Shown here one piece after another: positions 1 through 7,151 of a DNA stretch of 25,337 bases. Below the pieces are notes generated by a model. That model ran no database searches. It had not been told where the DNA came from and saw only the letters and a list, made by a program, of their open reading frames with translations. The position numbers and the translations under genes are program-made. Where the stretch lies: assembly GCA_964556665.1 (NCBI GenBank), contig CAZKXU010000047.1, positions 1-25,337 of the forward strand, written 5' to 3'. This stretch comes from CAZKXU01 sp964556665. Lineage in GTDB: Bacteria > Bdellovibrionota_C > UBA2361 > CAZKXU01. The first letter of the stretch is position 1; every line of letters starts with the position of its first letter.

Positions 1-13
1 CTTTTATTCTGAT

Positions 14-373
14 TCAGTGATGATTGATAGGATGGGTGGGAGAGGACGGATACAGCTCAGATCTAAGTTGACCTGGATTACTAACAGAGGAAAACGTGTT
101 TATGCAGTCTCTATATTCGCATTTCGGGTTTGTTTCCGAAATACAGGCATCAGTGAAATCATAACCGATACATGCCTGTGGATTAACGCCGGCGTAATAG
201 TCATGTGATGTGTTGAATGTGCACCATATGCCATCACCTAAATTCATATATACATTAGGATCCCAACCACTGTCTGCGATAGCTGTCATTGTGTTGGTAA
301 ATAATATTAAGAAAGCTAATAAAATTAGCTCATTAAATTTACGGATTGATACAAAGACAAAATTGCTGTGCAT
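14..373 (-). CDS. Small secreted cysteine-containing protein, unknown
   Basis: This encodes 119 residues and I do not recognise the family. Residues 1-33 look like a signal peptide: an early charged stretch (RKFN), a hydrophobic core (LILLAFLILF) and an AIADS-like cleavage region. The mature part is short, rich in aromatic residues and Asn/Tyr, and holds five cysteines (near residues 51, 68, 77, 85 and 89), so disulfides in the periplasm or outside the cell are plausible. The start has a weak GGA upstream. No partner gene is visible because the window begins just beyond the stop codon. It could be a spurious reading frame, but the signal peptide and clustered cysteines argue that it is real. 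Confidence 0.55.
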   Translation of the reverse strand: MHSNFVFVSIRKFNELILLAFLILFTNTMTAIADSGWDPNVYMNLGDGIWCTFNTSHDYYAGVNPQACIGYDFTDACISETNPKCEYRDCINTFSSVSNPGQLRSELYPSSPTHPINHH

Positions 374-535
374 ACAATATTTTCCAAATAAATTATTTCT
401 ATATTTCTAATCAATGTGTGGACATATATTGCTCCAATATTCTTTTAACCTACTGATTGCTCTTACTTTTTCTTCCTCCTGTATCTGCCTTTTCTCAATA
501 ACTTAGATATCACCTTTCTGTCAGGCGCATAGTAC

Positions 536-570
536 TAACCACAGAGATCAGGAGGGCACAGAGGGAAAAC
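536..570. repeat. CCACAGAG/CACAGAGGG-type dispersed repeat
   Basis: The stretch reads TAACCACAGAGATCAGGAGG then GCACAGAGGGAAAAC, with CACAGAG occurring twice about 18 bases apart. Similar short degenerate CACAGAG repeats are scattered between genes in many environmental bacterial genomes. Only one copy is visible here, so calling it dispersed rests on general knowledge. Confidence 0.4.
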
Positions 571-624
571 GAAGTATAGGCCTTAATAGTCATTTTTCTC
601 TGACTGATGTTCCTGAAAACTTAG

Positions 625-896
625 TAAACTAAGTTTCCTACAGGGACCGCGGGCTTCCAGCCCGCAACGCAGGGCCGTCAGGTTTGTTTGCCGGCAAGAC
701 TAAGCTTTGCGTGGAGTTGTTGAAGCTTGCTTTGCAAGCACTTATCTTACTCTGCCTGGTAGCAGTGCTAGGCGCTCAGGTTACGCGAAGCGTAACTACT
801 GAGCAGCCTAAGTTTATTCCCGTTCCTTACGGAGCGCGATAGCGCGACGCACTGCCCAAGCGCGTTCCGCGGTCCCAGTAGAACAAACTTAGTTTA
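625..896. repeat. MITE-like element with terminal inverted repeats (repeat copy A)
   Basis: The ends are perfect 12-base inverted repeats, TAAACTAAGTTT (625-636) and AAACTTAGTTTA (885-896). Just inside lie GGGACCGCGG (643-652) and its complement CCGCGGTCCC (867-876). The interior is packed with hairpins: 649-665 (GCGGGCT/AGCCCGC), a CTTGC/GCAAG stem near 727-739, and GTTACGC-GAA-GCGTAAC within 778-796. It shares an interior segment (a GGCAAG...TTGAAGCT pattern) with the copy at 12979-13343. No protein is encoded, so any mobility would need a transposase elsewhere. The right end is 19 bases from the methyltransferase stop codon. Confidence 0.75.
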
Positions 897-915
897 CAGT
901 GTACTAGGATAAAAT

Positions 916-1680
916 TCATTTCCCCATTTTATGCACAAACAATCTAGTAGCGCGCCTATCATTTACCTCAACTACTTTATCTGGCGGCGTTGACACCTCA
1001 AAGGAGTTATTTAAAAAGAGGGCGCCCGGCTTTAATTCAGTATTTACTTTTTTCCATACCTTCTCCATAGGGCCAGGGGCTAGAAATGCATAGACGATGT
1101 CAAATTGAGCAAGGTCTAGTTTCCAAAAATCAACGAAACGGATCTCGATATTTTTGCTAAACAAAAAACGTATCTTTGAGATGATAAAAGCCAAGGGGCT
1201 AATTTCGACACCTACAAAACGCCCGCTTGGTCGTTGCTTGGCAAGAAACTTAAGAACACCGCCAAAACCAGAACCTAGATCTAGAAATGTGAATTCCTTA
1301 TTTTCGGGCAGCTCAGAAAGGATAGCTTTGTACATAGGAAAGCTTGTTGGATAGTAAGGAACACGGGTCCAAAAAGTTGGAACGTAAAGGAGAAAGAGGA
1401 AGCTTAAGAATACAATTAATAACCAGTCAGGAATACCAAGAGGCATCAGATAAACTGTTGCCGGAGCAATCAGTAGATTTGCAATCTTCCATGCCGGAGA
1501 GAGGCGCAGCCATTGCACGATTATGAAAGCAAGTATGCCGTGTAAGAATGGTAAAAAAAATTGTGGGATATAGCTATTCAAAGAATAGCTAATACAAAAT
1601 CCAAAAAGTTGTGCTGCTATACTTAAGATTAAAAAAATTAGAGGTGTTAGTGTGGGGTGATATCGAAATTTTGTTAGCAT
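916..1680 (-). CDS. Membrane-anchored class I SAM-dependent methyltransferase
   Basis: This encodes 254 residues. Residues 1-105 are strongly hydrophobic with about four predicted membrane segments (roughly 12-33, 40-60, 66-82 and 84-102). A cytoplasmic Rossmann methyltransferase domain follows. SAM-binding motif I is FLDLGSGFG (residues 132-140), the acidic residue ending strand 2 is in VGVEIS (157-161), and the post-motif LKPGALF (217-222) fits the family. The substrate cannot be read from the sequence; a membrane lipid, quinone or membrane protein would suit the anchor. It lies 18 bases downstream of the DnaJ-like gene on the same strand and may be co-transcribed with it. The ribosome site is weak (AAGAAG). 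Confidence 0.8.
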   Translation of the reverse strand: MLTKFRYHPTLTPLIFLILSIAAQLFGFCISYSLNSYIPQFFLPFLHGILAFIIVQWLRLSPAWKIANLLIAPATVYLMPLGIPDWLLIVFLSFLFLLYVPTFWTRVPYYPTSFPMYKAILSELPENKEFTFLDLGSGFGGVLKFLAKQRPSGRFVGVEISPLAFIISKIRFLFSKNIEIRFVDFWKLDLAQFDIVYAFLAPGPMEKVWKKVNTELKPGALFLNNSFEVSTPPDKVVEVNDRRATRLFVHKMGK

Positions 1681-1698
1681 GAGCTTCTTTATAAAATA

Positions 1699-2679
1699 TT
1701 AAAGTAGTGTCCTTGCCATTCCTTGTCTGACCGGTGCTGCATAATACTGCTCCAACTGATCTGCTTTTTCTTTAATACCAACAGCCTCTGGCGCCTCTGG
1801 GACCTTTACCATCAGTCGAATAAACAGATCCCCGCGATTGCCATCCTTGTGCAATATCCCTTTATTGTTTAAGCGCAGCTCCGTACCACTCTGGCTTCCC
1901 GGCGGTATTTTTACTAGTAAAGGCTCATCAAGAGTTGGCACTGAAATAGTTGCACCAAACATAGCTTCTTTTATGCTAACTGGGATCTCTGCAACCAGTC
2001 CTCTGTTCTGAATTGAGAGAAATGGATGAGTAGAGATCCTTGCTATGATTACAAGCTCTTCTGAGCCATCTTTATCTCTCATTCTAATTACTGAGCCGTT
2101 CCGAATGCCAGCAGGTAATCGGACCGATACCTTGCGTATTCCTTCAGGCTCGTTAATTTCAATGGTCTTTTTTATCCCAAGTATAGCATCCTTGATATTT
2201 ACCGAGACTTCGATAACCGAAACTTTAATGGATGGACGCACTGCTATAGATGAGTGTGATCTAAATCTGCTGAGCAGGGGTTTAATAAGCGTAGAGATTT
2301 TCGGAATCCTGCTACGAACAGATTGTGATTTGGTTTGCTCAGATGCAGAATCAACGGCTCCTGCTCCTCTTCGTTGAGGCCTCTCTTCAAAGCGAGCGGA
2401 GCCATTCCTTTCCTGCCCCTTATCTGTTTGCGCATATCCGCGCAGCTTGGACTCCATTTTTAAACGGGTAGAATTCTCAAACATAGAATCAAACTCCCGT
2501 CGCTTTCCTGGCTCGCTAAGTGTTTGGTACGCTTCTGAGATCTCCTTAAACCTTTCCTCGGCCGGTCGACCAGGGTTTAGATCAGGATGATACCGTCTTG
2601 CTAAGATGCGGTATGCGCGGCGAACCTCATCGGCGCTTGCAGAGCTGTTAATTCCCAGAATGTTATAGTAATCCTTCAT
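1699..2679 (-). CDS. DnaJ/CbpA-type J-domain co-chaperone without zinc finger
   Basis: This 326-residue protein starts with a canonical J domain (residues 3-65) carrying the HPD tripeptide at 31-33 that stimulates Hsp70/DnaK ATPase. A long charged low-complexity linker (about 70-145) replaces the G/F and cysteine-rich zinc-finger regions of classical DnaJ. Residues 150-310 match the tandem beta-sandwich DnaJ C-terminal substrate-binding domains, with RLPAGIRNGSVIRM and KIPPGSQSGTELRL as the two typical signatures. This is the type II (CbpA-like) architecture. The product should act in the cytoplasm with DnaK in refolding or nucleoid-associated functions. It is transcribed divergently from pcm, and methyltransferase 916-1680 follows on the same strand. 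Confidence 0.9.
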   Translation of the reverse strand: MKDYYNILGINSSASADEVRRAYRILARRYHPDLNPGRPAEERFKEISEAYQTLSEPGKRREFDSMFENSTRLKMESKLRGYAQTDKGQERNGSARFEERPQRRGAGAVDSASEQTKSQSVRSRIPKISTLIKPLLSRFRSHSSIAVRPSIKVSVIEVSVNIKDAILGIKKTIEINEPEGIRKVSVRLPAGIRNGSVIRMRDKDGSEELVIIARISTHPFLSIQNRGLVAEIPVSIKEAMFGATISVPTLDEPLLVKIPPGSQSGTELRLNNKGILHKDGNRGDLFIRLMVKVPEAPEAVGIKEKADQLEQYYAAPVRQGMARTLL

Positions 2680-2704
2680 TATTCTTACCCGATCGCTAGT
2701 TTGA

Positions 2705-2720
2705 TTTGCATTATTGCAAA
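2705..2720. promoter_or_regulatory. Inverted repeat in the dnaJ-like/pcm divergent region
   Basis: TTTGCA-TTAT-TGCAAA is a perfect 6-base inverted repeat with a 4-base spacer, about 26 bases upstream of the DnaJ-like start. It could be an operator for either divergent gene; there is no direct evidence of a binding protein. Confidence 0.3.
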
Positions 2721-2732
2721 ACGGGGTATTTA

Positions 2733-2761
2733 TTGCGAGACTGCATCATATAGTTTAAATT
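2733..2761 (+). promoter_or_regulatory. Candidate sigma-70 promoter for pcm
   Basis: TTGCGA (2733-2738) and TAAATT (2756-2761) are separated by 17 bases. The predicted transcript would begin within a few bases of the ATG at 2771, giving a leaderless or nearly leaderless message, which fits the absence of a good ribosome site. Confidence 0.35.
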
Positions 2762-2770
2762 ACTTAAAGC

Positions 2771-3427
2771 ATGTTGCTTAGGGCCAAAAAAAAATCGATA
2801 TCTCCAGGCTGGCTTCGTTTTGCCGAGACGATGGTTGAGCGAGCCGGAATTCTTGAGGATGACACTGCCGACATCCTTATCAACGCATTTGCGGCGGTAC
2901 CGCGTAACCGCTTTGTCGAGCCAGCCTTTAATATGAGAGCAACCGAGGACACAGCACTGCCGATCGGGTTTGGGCAGACAATCTCTAAAGTTACAACTGT
3001 AGCTCGGATGCTGGGTTTAATTGGAATTTCTCCAGGAATGAAGATTCTTGAAATTGGCTGCGGCTCCGGTTATTGCAGCGCCGTTATGGCGGCAGCCGGT
3101 GCCACAGTTTTTGCGGTTGAGTACATAGGGCCTCTGGCGCAGCGCACAAGACGTCTATTAGACAGCCTCGATTTTCAGAATATCCTAGTTAGAATCGGCG
3201 ACGGTAAGCGCGGCTGGGCTGAGCATGCCCCATATGATGCGATTGTAGTATCAGCGGCTTTTGAAGGTATTGAGAATGAGCTTATTAAGCAGCTGCGCAC
3301 CCCTGGCGGACGCTTAGTGGTGCCGGTAGGAGATACTAGCTCGCAGCAACTCACATTATGGGAGACAAGGAGAGATGGGGTCGTCAAGACACAGCTCGAG
3401 CCATGCAACTTTGTTAAGGGTCGTTAG
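2771..3427 (+). CDS. pcm: Protein-L-isoaspartate O-methyltransferase
   Basis: This 218-residue protein matches the Pcm/PIMT repair enzyme in length and motifs. The enzyme methylates L-isoaspartyl residues in age-damaged cytoplasmic proteins using SAM. The family signature PIGFGQTIS is at residues 64-72, SAM motif I LEIGCGSGY at 93-101, and the PGGRLVVPVG strand follows near the C-terminus. The N-terminal AFAAVPRNRFVEPAF segment is also typical. The ATG at 2771 lacks a clear ribosome site; an in-frame ATG at 2831 aligns well with the E. coli N-terminus and is an alternative. A run of nine A residues (2786-2794) lies just after the annotated start. An M23/LysM lipoprotein follows, the pcm-nlpD order known from enterobacteria. 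Confidence 0.93.
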   Translation: MLLRAKKKSISPGWLRFAETMVERAGILEDDTADILINAFAAVPRNRFVEPAFNMRATEDTALPIGFGQTISKVTTVARMLGLIGISPGMKILEIGCGSGYCSAVMAAAGATVFAVEYIGPLAQRTRRLLDSLDFQNILVRIGDGKRGWAEHAPYDAIVVSAAFEGIENELIKQLRTPGGRLVVPVGDTSSQQLTLWETRRDGVVKTQLEPCNFVKGR

Positions 3428-3450
3428 TTCACTGGAACTTAAACTGTTTC

Positions 3451-3528
3451 TACTGGGACCGCGGGCTTCTAGCCCGCAAGTGAGTTAAACGCTGCTGCTT
3501 TGCGGGCTAGAAGCCCTCGGTCCCAGTA
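3451..3528. repeat. CTGGGACC-headed double-hairpin repeat (copy B)
   Basis: The left arm TACTGGGACC (3451-3460) and right arm GGTCCCAGTA (3519-3528) are perfect complements. Each is followed inward by its own palindrome (GCGGGCTTCTAGCCCGC on the left, GCGGGCTAGAAGCCC on the right), so either one long stem or two hairpins can form. It sits 23 bases after the pcm stop and ends 9 bases before the nlpD-like ATG, so it could affect pcm mRNA ends or nlpD expression. Confidence 0.8.
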
Positions 3529-3537
3529 TGCTTATTT

Positions 3538-4287
3538 ATGGAGCGCTATGTCTTGAAAGTCATTTTATTTCTGCTGACGGTATCAACATGCCTATTTGTA
3601 GGATGTGCATCCCTCTTTGCCCCTGCGACAATTAAGTATATTCGCTATCCAATAAGCGAGGGGGACACTCTATATACAATTGCTGAGCGTTTCGATGTTG
3701 ATTGGCAGAGTATCAAGAATATAAATAATATTGCAGATGAGCGTGCCTTGAAAATTGGGCAGCTTTTAAACATTCCATACCATGGGCAGAATCTTTCACG
3801 TGAGCCAGTGGACTCCGGTGGACGTGCTAGTTTAGCACTAAAGCCAGGCAGCAGTACTGGAAGTGGCAAAAAAGTTCCTCTGGCAGGTGCTGCATATTTA
3901 GTAGGCAAGCTTAGCTGGCCTGTTACTAATGGAGAGCTAGGCTCCTCATTTGGTAGACGTTGGTTTAGTTTTCATGAGGGGGTAGATATCAGAGCGCCCG
4001 AGGGTACTGCAGTATTAGCCGCGCATGATGGTGTAGTCGCCTATAGTGGAGATGGTATATCAGGGTACGGGAATCTGATCGTCTTAAAAACCAAAGGCTT
4101 GATCACGGTATATGGACACAATAGTAAGAATCTGGTGAGAGTTGGAAGGACTGTAAGGCGCGGAGAGCGCATAGCCGAAGTCGGAAAGACAGGCAAGGCT
4201 ACCGGTCCGCACCTCCATTTTGAAACACGAATTAAGGATGGAGATGGTAAGAATGTAGCGGTTGATCCATTGTCGTTTTTCCCATAG
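3538..4287 (+). CDS. nlpD: LysM/M23 peptidase lipoprotein, NlpD-like
   Basis: This 249-residue protein has a lipoprotein signal ending at Cys23 (LFVGC). A LysM peptidoglycan-binding domain spans about 34-80 (YPISEGDTLYTIAERFDV...GQLLNIP). A Gly/Ser/Lys linker leads to an M23 (LytM) domain at about 125-249. Unlike E. coli NlpD, whose zinc ligands are degenerate, all metal and catalytic positions are present: H146 and D150 (HEGVD), H194 (GHN), and H225/H227 (HLH). It may therefore cut peptidoglycan cross-links itself and not merely activate an amidase, probably in the periplasm at division sites. It follows pcm, as in enterobacteria. Its last 56 bases overlap the convergent desaturase gene. Confidence 0.88.
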   Translation: MERYVLKVILFLLTVSTCLFVGCASLFAPATIKYIRYPISEGDTLYTIAERFDVDWQSIKNINNIADERALKIGQLLNIPYHGQNLSREPVDSGGRASLALKPGSSTGSGKKVPLAGAAYLVGKLSWPVTNGELGSSFGRRWFSFHEGVDIRAPEGTAVLAAHDGVVAYSGDGISGYGNLIVLKTKGLITVYGHNSKNLVRVGRTVRRGERIAEVGKTGKATGPHLHFETRIKDGDGKNVAVDPLSFFP

Positions 4288-5410
4288 TTTCAAATTGAAG
4301 CACCTGTAGTTCAGGTATGGCAGCTTTGCCGACACAGACGTCCAGCATACGAATCAGTCGTTTGAAGATGCTCTCTTGGCGATATGGTATTCCGTGTTTT
4401 TCGCATAGTTTACGAACCTTTGGCTGAATCTCACAGTATTTTGTCATCGGCAGATTAGGGAAGAGGTGGTGTTCGATCTGGTAGTTTAACCAGATGCTCA
4501 TATAGTCTGTCATTTCATCGCCGGTATGATAGTTAGCTGATCCAAGAATCTGCATCAGATAAAACTCGCCGCGGTTTCTATAATGGTGGCTGAAGCGGAA
4601 TAGATCCGATGCGGTGTGATTAGGGCCAATTACAATAAATGAATGTAAATTTGTTATACATTCAGCTAAAAAGATGTTGATAAATGCATACAATGAGGCA
4701 GTAGGGCCGAGTGGGAGAAATAGTAGTGGAAGTGCTACAAAGCGGAATGTAAAATAAGGCAGATAGCAGCTCCACCATAATCTGCGTACCAGAGGATTTC
4801 TTAAGTCAAATATGTTTCTTAACGTAATAAAAACTATATGTTCTTTATGAATCCGTTTTTTACTAATAGGATCAATTGAGCTAAGTGTGTTAGGTGCATA
4901 GTAAGTATACTTCCAGGTAAGTGCAGCTAAGGTTAATAATAGATATTTAAATATTCTAGGTATCGGTAAATTTCGCAGAAATGCTGTATGCCTCTCTGCT
5001 AAGTCGGGATCGGCCTCCTCGCCGGTATGATAATGATGCAGAAAATTATGCTCATAATCCCAGGCCTGCGGTTCAAGCCAGTCAAACCAGTCGATAAAAC
5101 GACGCCAGCCGCGCGCAAAATACCTGCTGGTATATCTAGGCGGTATGCCAGGGACCTTGTCGTATCCCTTATGCATGATATGATGTGCAAGAAGCCAGCG
5201 TGTAAACTGCCCAAGGCTTATAAGAAAGGCGGTTATAGGGTTTGGAAAGATCCATGCTGTACCAAGCCCCAATACTGTAGCGATACGTCCATAGCACTCA
5301 ATTTTGCGCAGATGGAAAAAGTCAGAGATCGAGAGTGCGCTGTTAGCCTCTGCACCGATTGCATCAACCTCATCAGAAAAGTTCTTAAGATCTAGTTCAG
5401 CAAAATTCAT
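4232..5410 (-). CDS. Membrane fatty acid desaturase
   Basis: This 392-residue integral membrane di-iron desaturase introduces a double bond into membrane acyl chains. All three histidine boxes are present: HHIMH (76-80), HNFLHHYH (121-128) and QIEHHLFP (311-318). The third box begins with Q, as in front-end and DesA-like acyl-lipid desaturases. Hydrophobic stretches near 43-75, 152-172, 212-260 and 285-292 fit four or more membrane passes. The electron donor is not fused (no cytochrome b5 domain). It lies 12 bases downstream of the small exported protein gene at 5423-5818, suggesting an operon. Its 3' end runs 56 bases into the convergent nlpD-like gene. Regiospecificity cannot be deduced. 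Confidence 0.88.
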   Translation of the reverse strand: MNFAELDLKNFSDEVDAIGAEANSALSISDFFHLRKIECYGRIATVLGLGTAWIFPNPITAFLISLGQFTRWLLAHHIMHKGYDKVPGIPPRYTSRYFARGWRRFIDWFDWLEPQAWDYEHNFLHHYHTGEEADPDLAERHTAFLRNLPIPRIFKYLLLTLAALTWKYTYYAPNTLSSIDPISKKRIHKEHIVFITLRNIFDLRNPLVRRLWWSCYLPYFTFRFVALPLLFLPLGPTASLYAFINIFLAECITNLHSFIVIGPNHTASDLFRFSHHYRNRGEFYLMQILGSANYHTGDEMTDYMSIWLNYQIEHHLFPNLPMTKYCEIQPKVRKLCEKHGIPYRQESIFKRLIRMLDVCVGKAAIPELQVLQFETMGKTTMDQPLHSYHLHP

Positions 5411-5422
5411 CTATTTTTGATT

Positions 5423-5818
5423 TTACTGCAGCTGTCCCTTTGCAAAACTTACAGCTTTAGAGAGTGGCGCCTTGCTATTGTCAGGATTGGCATAGAAACT
5501 GTCGATAAAACTTACAGCCACACTAGGATCGATTCCCTCCATATCGTAGAGCACTTTTACTTTTTTAAGGCCTCCTACAGCTTCGGCCGGATTTTTTTCG
5601 ACATAATCTATCGCTATATCAGTCACAGTTGCGGCATCTTTCCAGCCCTGAATGTAGCCGGAGATAAATTGCCCTTTTTCCTCTGCGCTTAAAAGCTTCC
5701 AGGTGGGTGAAAACGAGTCTGATTTTACTTCGGCTGCTATCTGGTATGGGTATAAAGTAAGGGAAATTATAAGGAGGAGTGCGGTTGTTTTTATGAGTTG
5801 AACCATGTTATTTTCCAT
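5423..5818 (-). CDS. Small exported protein of unknown function
   Basis: The frame gives 131 residues from 5818, but a GGA lies eight bases before an in-frame ATG at residue 5, so the true start may be 5806. A signal peptide is clear (KTTALLLIISLTLYPYQIAA). The mature part of about 100 residues is predicted helical (KLLSAEEKGQFISGYIQGW; VSFIDSFYANPDN), has no cysteines and looks like a soluble periplasmic helical bundle. I do not recognise the family. The stop is 12 bases before the desaturase start on the same strand, so the two are probably co-transcribed. It is divergent from ispG. Confidence 0.7.
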   Translation of the reverse strand: MENNMVQLIKTTALLLIISLTLYPYQIAAEVKSDSFSPTWKLLSAEEKGQFISGYIQGWKDAATVTDIAIDYVEKNPAEAVGGLKKVKVLYDMEGIDPSVAVSFIDSFYANPDNSKAPLSKAVSFAKGQLQ

Positions 5819-5886
5819 ATAGTTGATTTGTAGGGTGCTGCTTATTGTACCTCAAAGACTAACTTTTGCAATCCTAAGATAGTGAG

Positions 5887-7065
5887 ATGGATAATTCATT
5901 TGCCTCCAAGATAAAAAGACGCGCAACTCGAGAAGTGCGGGTCGCAGATCTACTAATTGGCGCCTCCAATCCAATTGCTGTGCAGAGCATGTGTTCAACT
6001 CATACCCAAGATATATTCGCGACAGTACAATTAATAGAAAGATTGGTAAATGCGCGGGCTGATATTATCCGTGTTGCAGTAGATAGCCGCAAGGATGTAG
6101 AGGCTCTTGCCGAGATAAGAAAACAAACTAAAGGGCGTGCAAGGCTTGTGGTTGATTTGCAGGAGAGTTATCAGCTGGCGGAAAAGGTCGCACCGCATGT
6201 AGACAAGATAAGATACAATCCAGGACACCTTTATCATCATGAGAAAGAGATCTCTGTTGCTGATAAAGTACGCTTTATAGTGGAGTGTGCAAAACGTCAT
6301 AATTTGGCGCTGCGTATAGGGGTAAATTTTGGTTCGCTCGATCCGGCACTCGCAAAGGAAGGGCAGGATAGTGCTGCTGTCGCGCTTAGCTCAGTAAGCG
6401 AGCATGTCGGATATATGGAGGAGCTTGGATTTAGTAATTATGTGGTTTCTTTAAAGAGCTCTGACCCAAATGCGGTCATGGCTTTAAATAGAAGATTCGC
6501 AGCGTTGTATCCGTATGTGCCTATACATCTTGGTGTTACAGAGGCAGGCCTACTTCCCATGGCTGAAGTTAAAACGAGGGTAGCCTTCGAGAGTCTATTG
6601 GCGGAAGGCATAGGCGACACTCTGCGAGTCTCTCTTACTCTTCCTAGTGAACGAAAGCATGAGGAGATTCTAATAGGTAGAAAGATTGTTGAGGATGTCT
6701 TCGCTGGCAGATTTCGTTCAGTCCCGCATTTTGAGTCCAATGGGCTTAACATCATCTCATGTCCATCATGCTCACGGGTAGAGAATGAGGATTTCGTAAA
6801 ATTAGCAGAGCAGGTGCGGGAGATCTCTGGTTACGCAGCAAAAGAGAATATTACTATTGCTGTAATGGGTTGCCGGGTAAATGGGCCGGGAGAAACAGAT
6901 GAAGCTGACCTCGGTCTCTGGTGTGGGCCGAAGCATGTAAATTTCAAACGTAAAGGTGAGCTGCTCGGCGCATTTGGTTATGTTGAGGTACTCACACGCC
7001 TAAAAGAGGAGCTCGATCGGCTTATTCAGGAGCGTCATTCGGTCACTCAGAGAGCAGCTAATTAA
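5887..7065 (+). CDS. ispG: 4-hydroxy-3-methylbut-2-enyl diphosphate synthase
   Basis: This 392-residue protein is the two-domain bacterial form of IspG (GcpE), the penultimate enzyme of the MEP isoprenoid pathway, which reductively opens methylerythritol cyclodiphosphate. The N-terminal TIM-barrel begins around residue 16 (REVRVADLLIG) and contains PIAVQSMCSTHT and KIRYNPGH. The C-terminal [4Fe-4S] domain supplies C292 and C295 (CPSC) and C329 (MGCRVNGPGE), with the conserved E336 at the end of that motif. All cluster ligands are present, so it should be active in the cytoplasm with flavodoxin or ferredoxin. Its presence indicates MEP-derived isoprenoids. The ribosome site is weak. Confidence 0.97.
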   Translation: MDNSFASKIKRRATREVRVADLLIGASNPIAVQSMCSTHTQDIFATVQLIERLVNARADIIRVAVDSRKDVEALAEIRKQTKGRARLVVDLQESYQLAEKVAPHVDKIRYNPGHLYHHEKEISVADKVRFIVECAKRHNLALRIGVNFGSLDPALAKEGQDSAAVALSSVSEHVGYMEELGFSNYVVSLKSSDPNAVMALNRRFAALYPYVPIHLGVTEAGLLPMAEVKTRVAFESLLAEGIGDTLRVSLTLPSERKHEEILIGRKIVEDVFAGRFRSVPHFESNGLNIISCPSCSRVENEDFVKLAEQVREISGYAAKENITIAVMGCRVNGPGETDEADLGLWCGPKHVNFKRKGELLGAFGYVEVLTRLKEELDRLIQERHSVTQRAAN

Positions 7066-7115
7066 TCAGAAGCAAAACCGACCAAAGTACAGATATATAT
7101 TGATAGAGGTTTATT

Positions 7116-7133
7116 GCGCATATTGTAATGCGC
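7116..7133. repeat. Short perfect hairpin between ispG and the next gene
   Basis: GCGCAT-ATTGTA-ATGCGC forms a 6-base-pair stem with a 6-base loop. There is no T-run, so it is not a standard terminator; it could be an operator or an RNA stem in the leader of 7152-8861. Confidence 0.3.
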
Positions 7134-7151
7134 TGAAATCATTAGGTTATT

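Larger units (their letters stand above)
374..915. other. Long noncoding stretch with two repeat families
   Basis: No convincing gene is present. Positions 374-530 are A+T rich and unremarkable. Positions 536-570 hold a CCACAGAG-type repeat, and 625-896 hold a large terminal-inverted-repeat element described separately. Confidence 0.7.

Noticed and set aside
625..896. CRISPR array
   Set aside because: Hairpin units recur, but there are no regularly spaced direct repeats with unique spacers anywhere in the window, and no cas genes.
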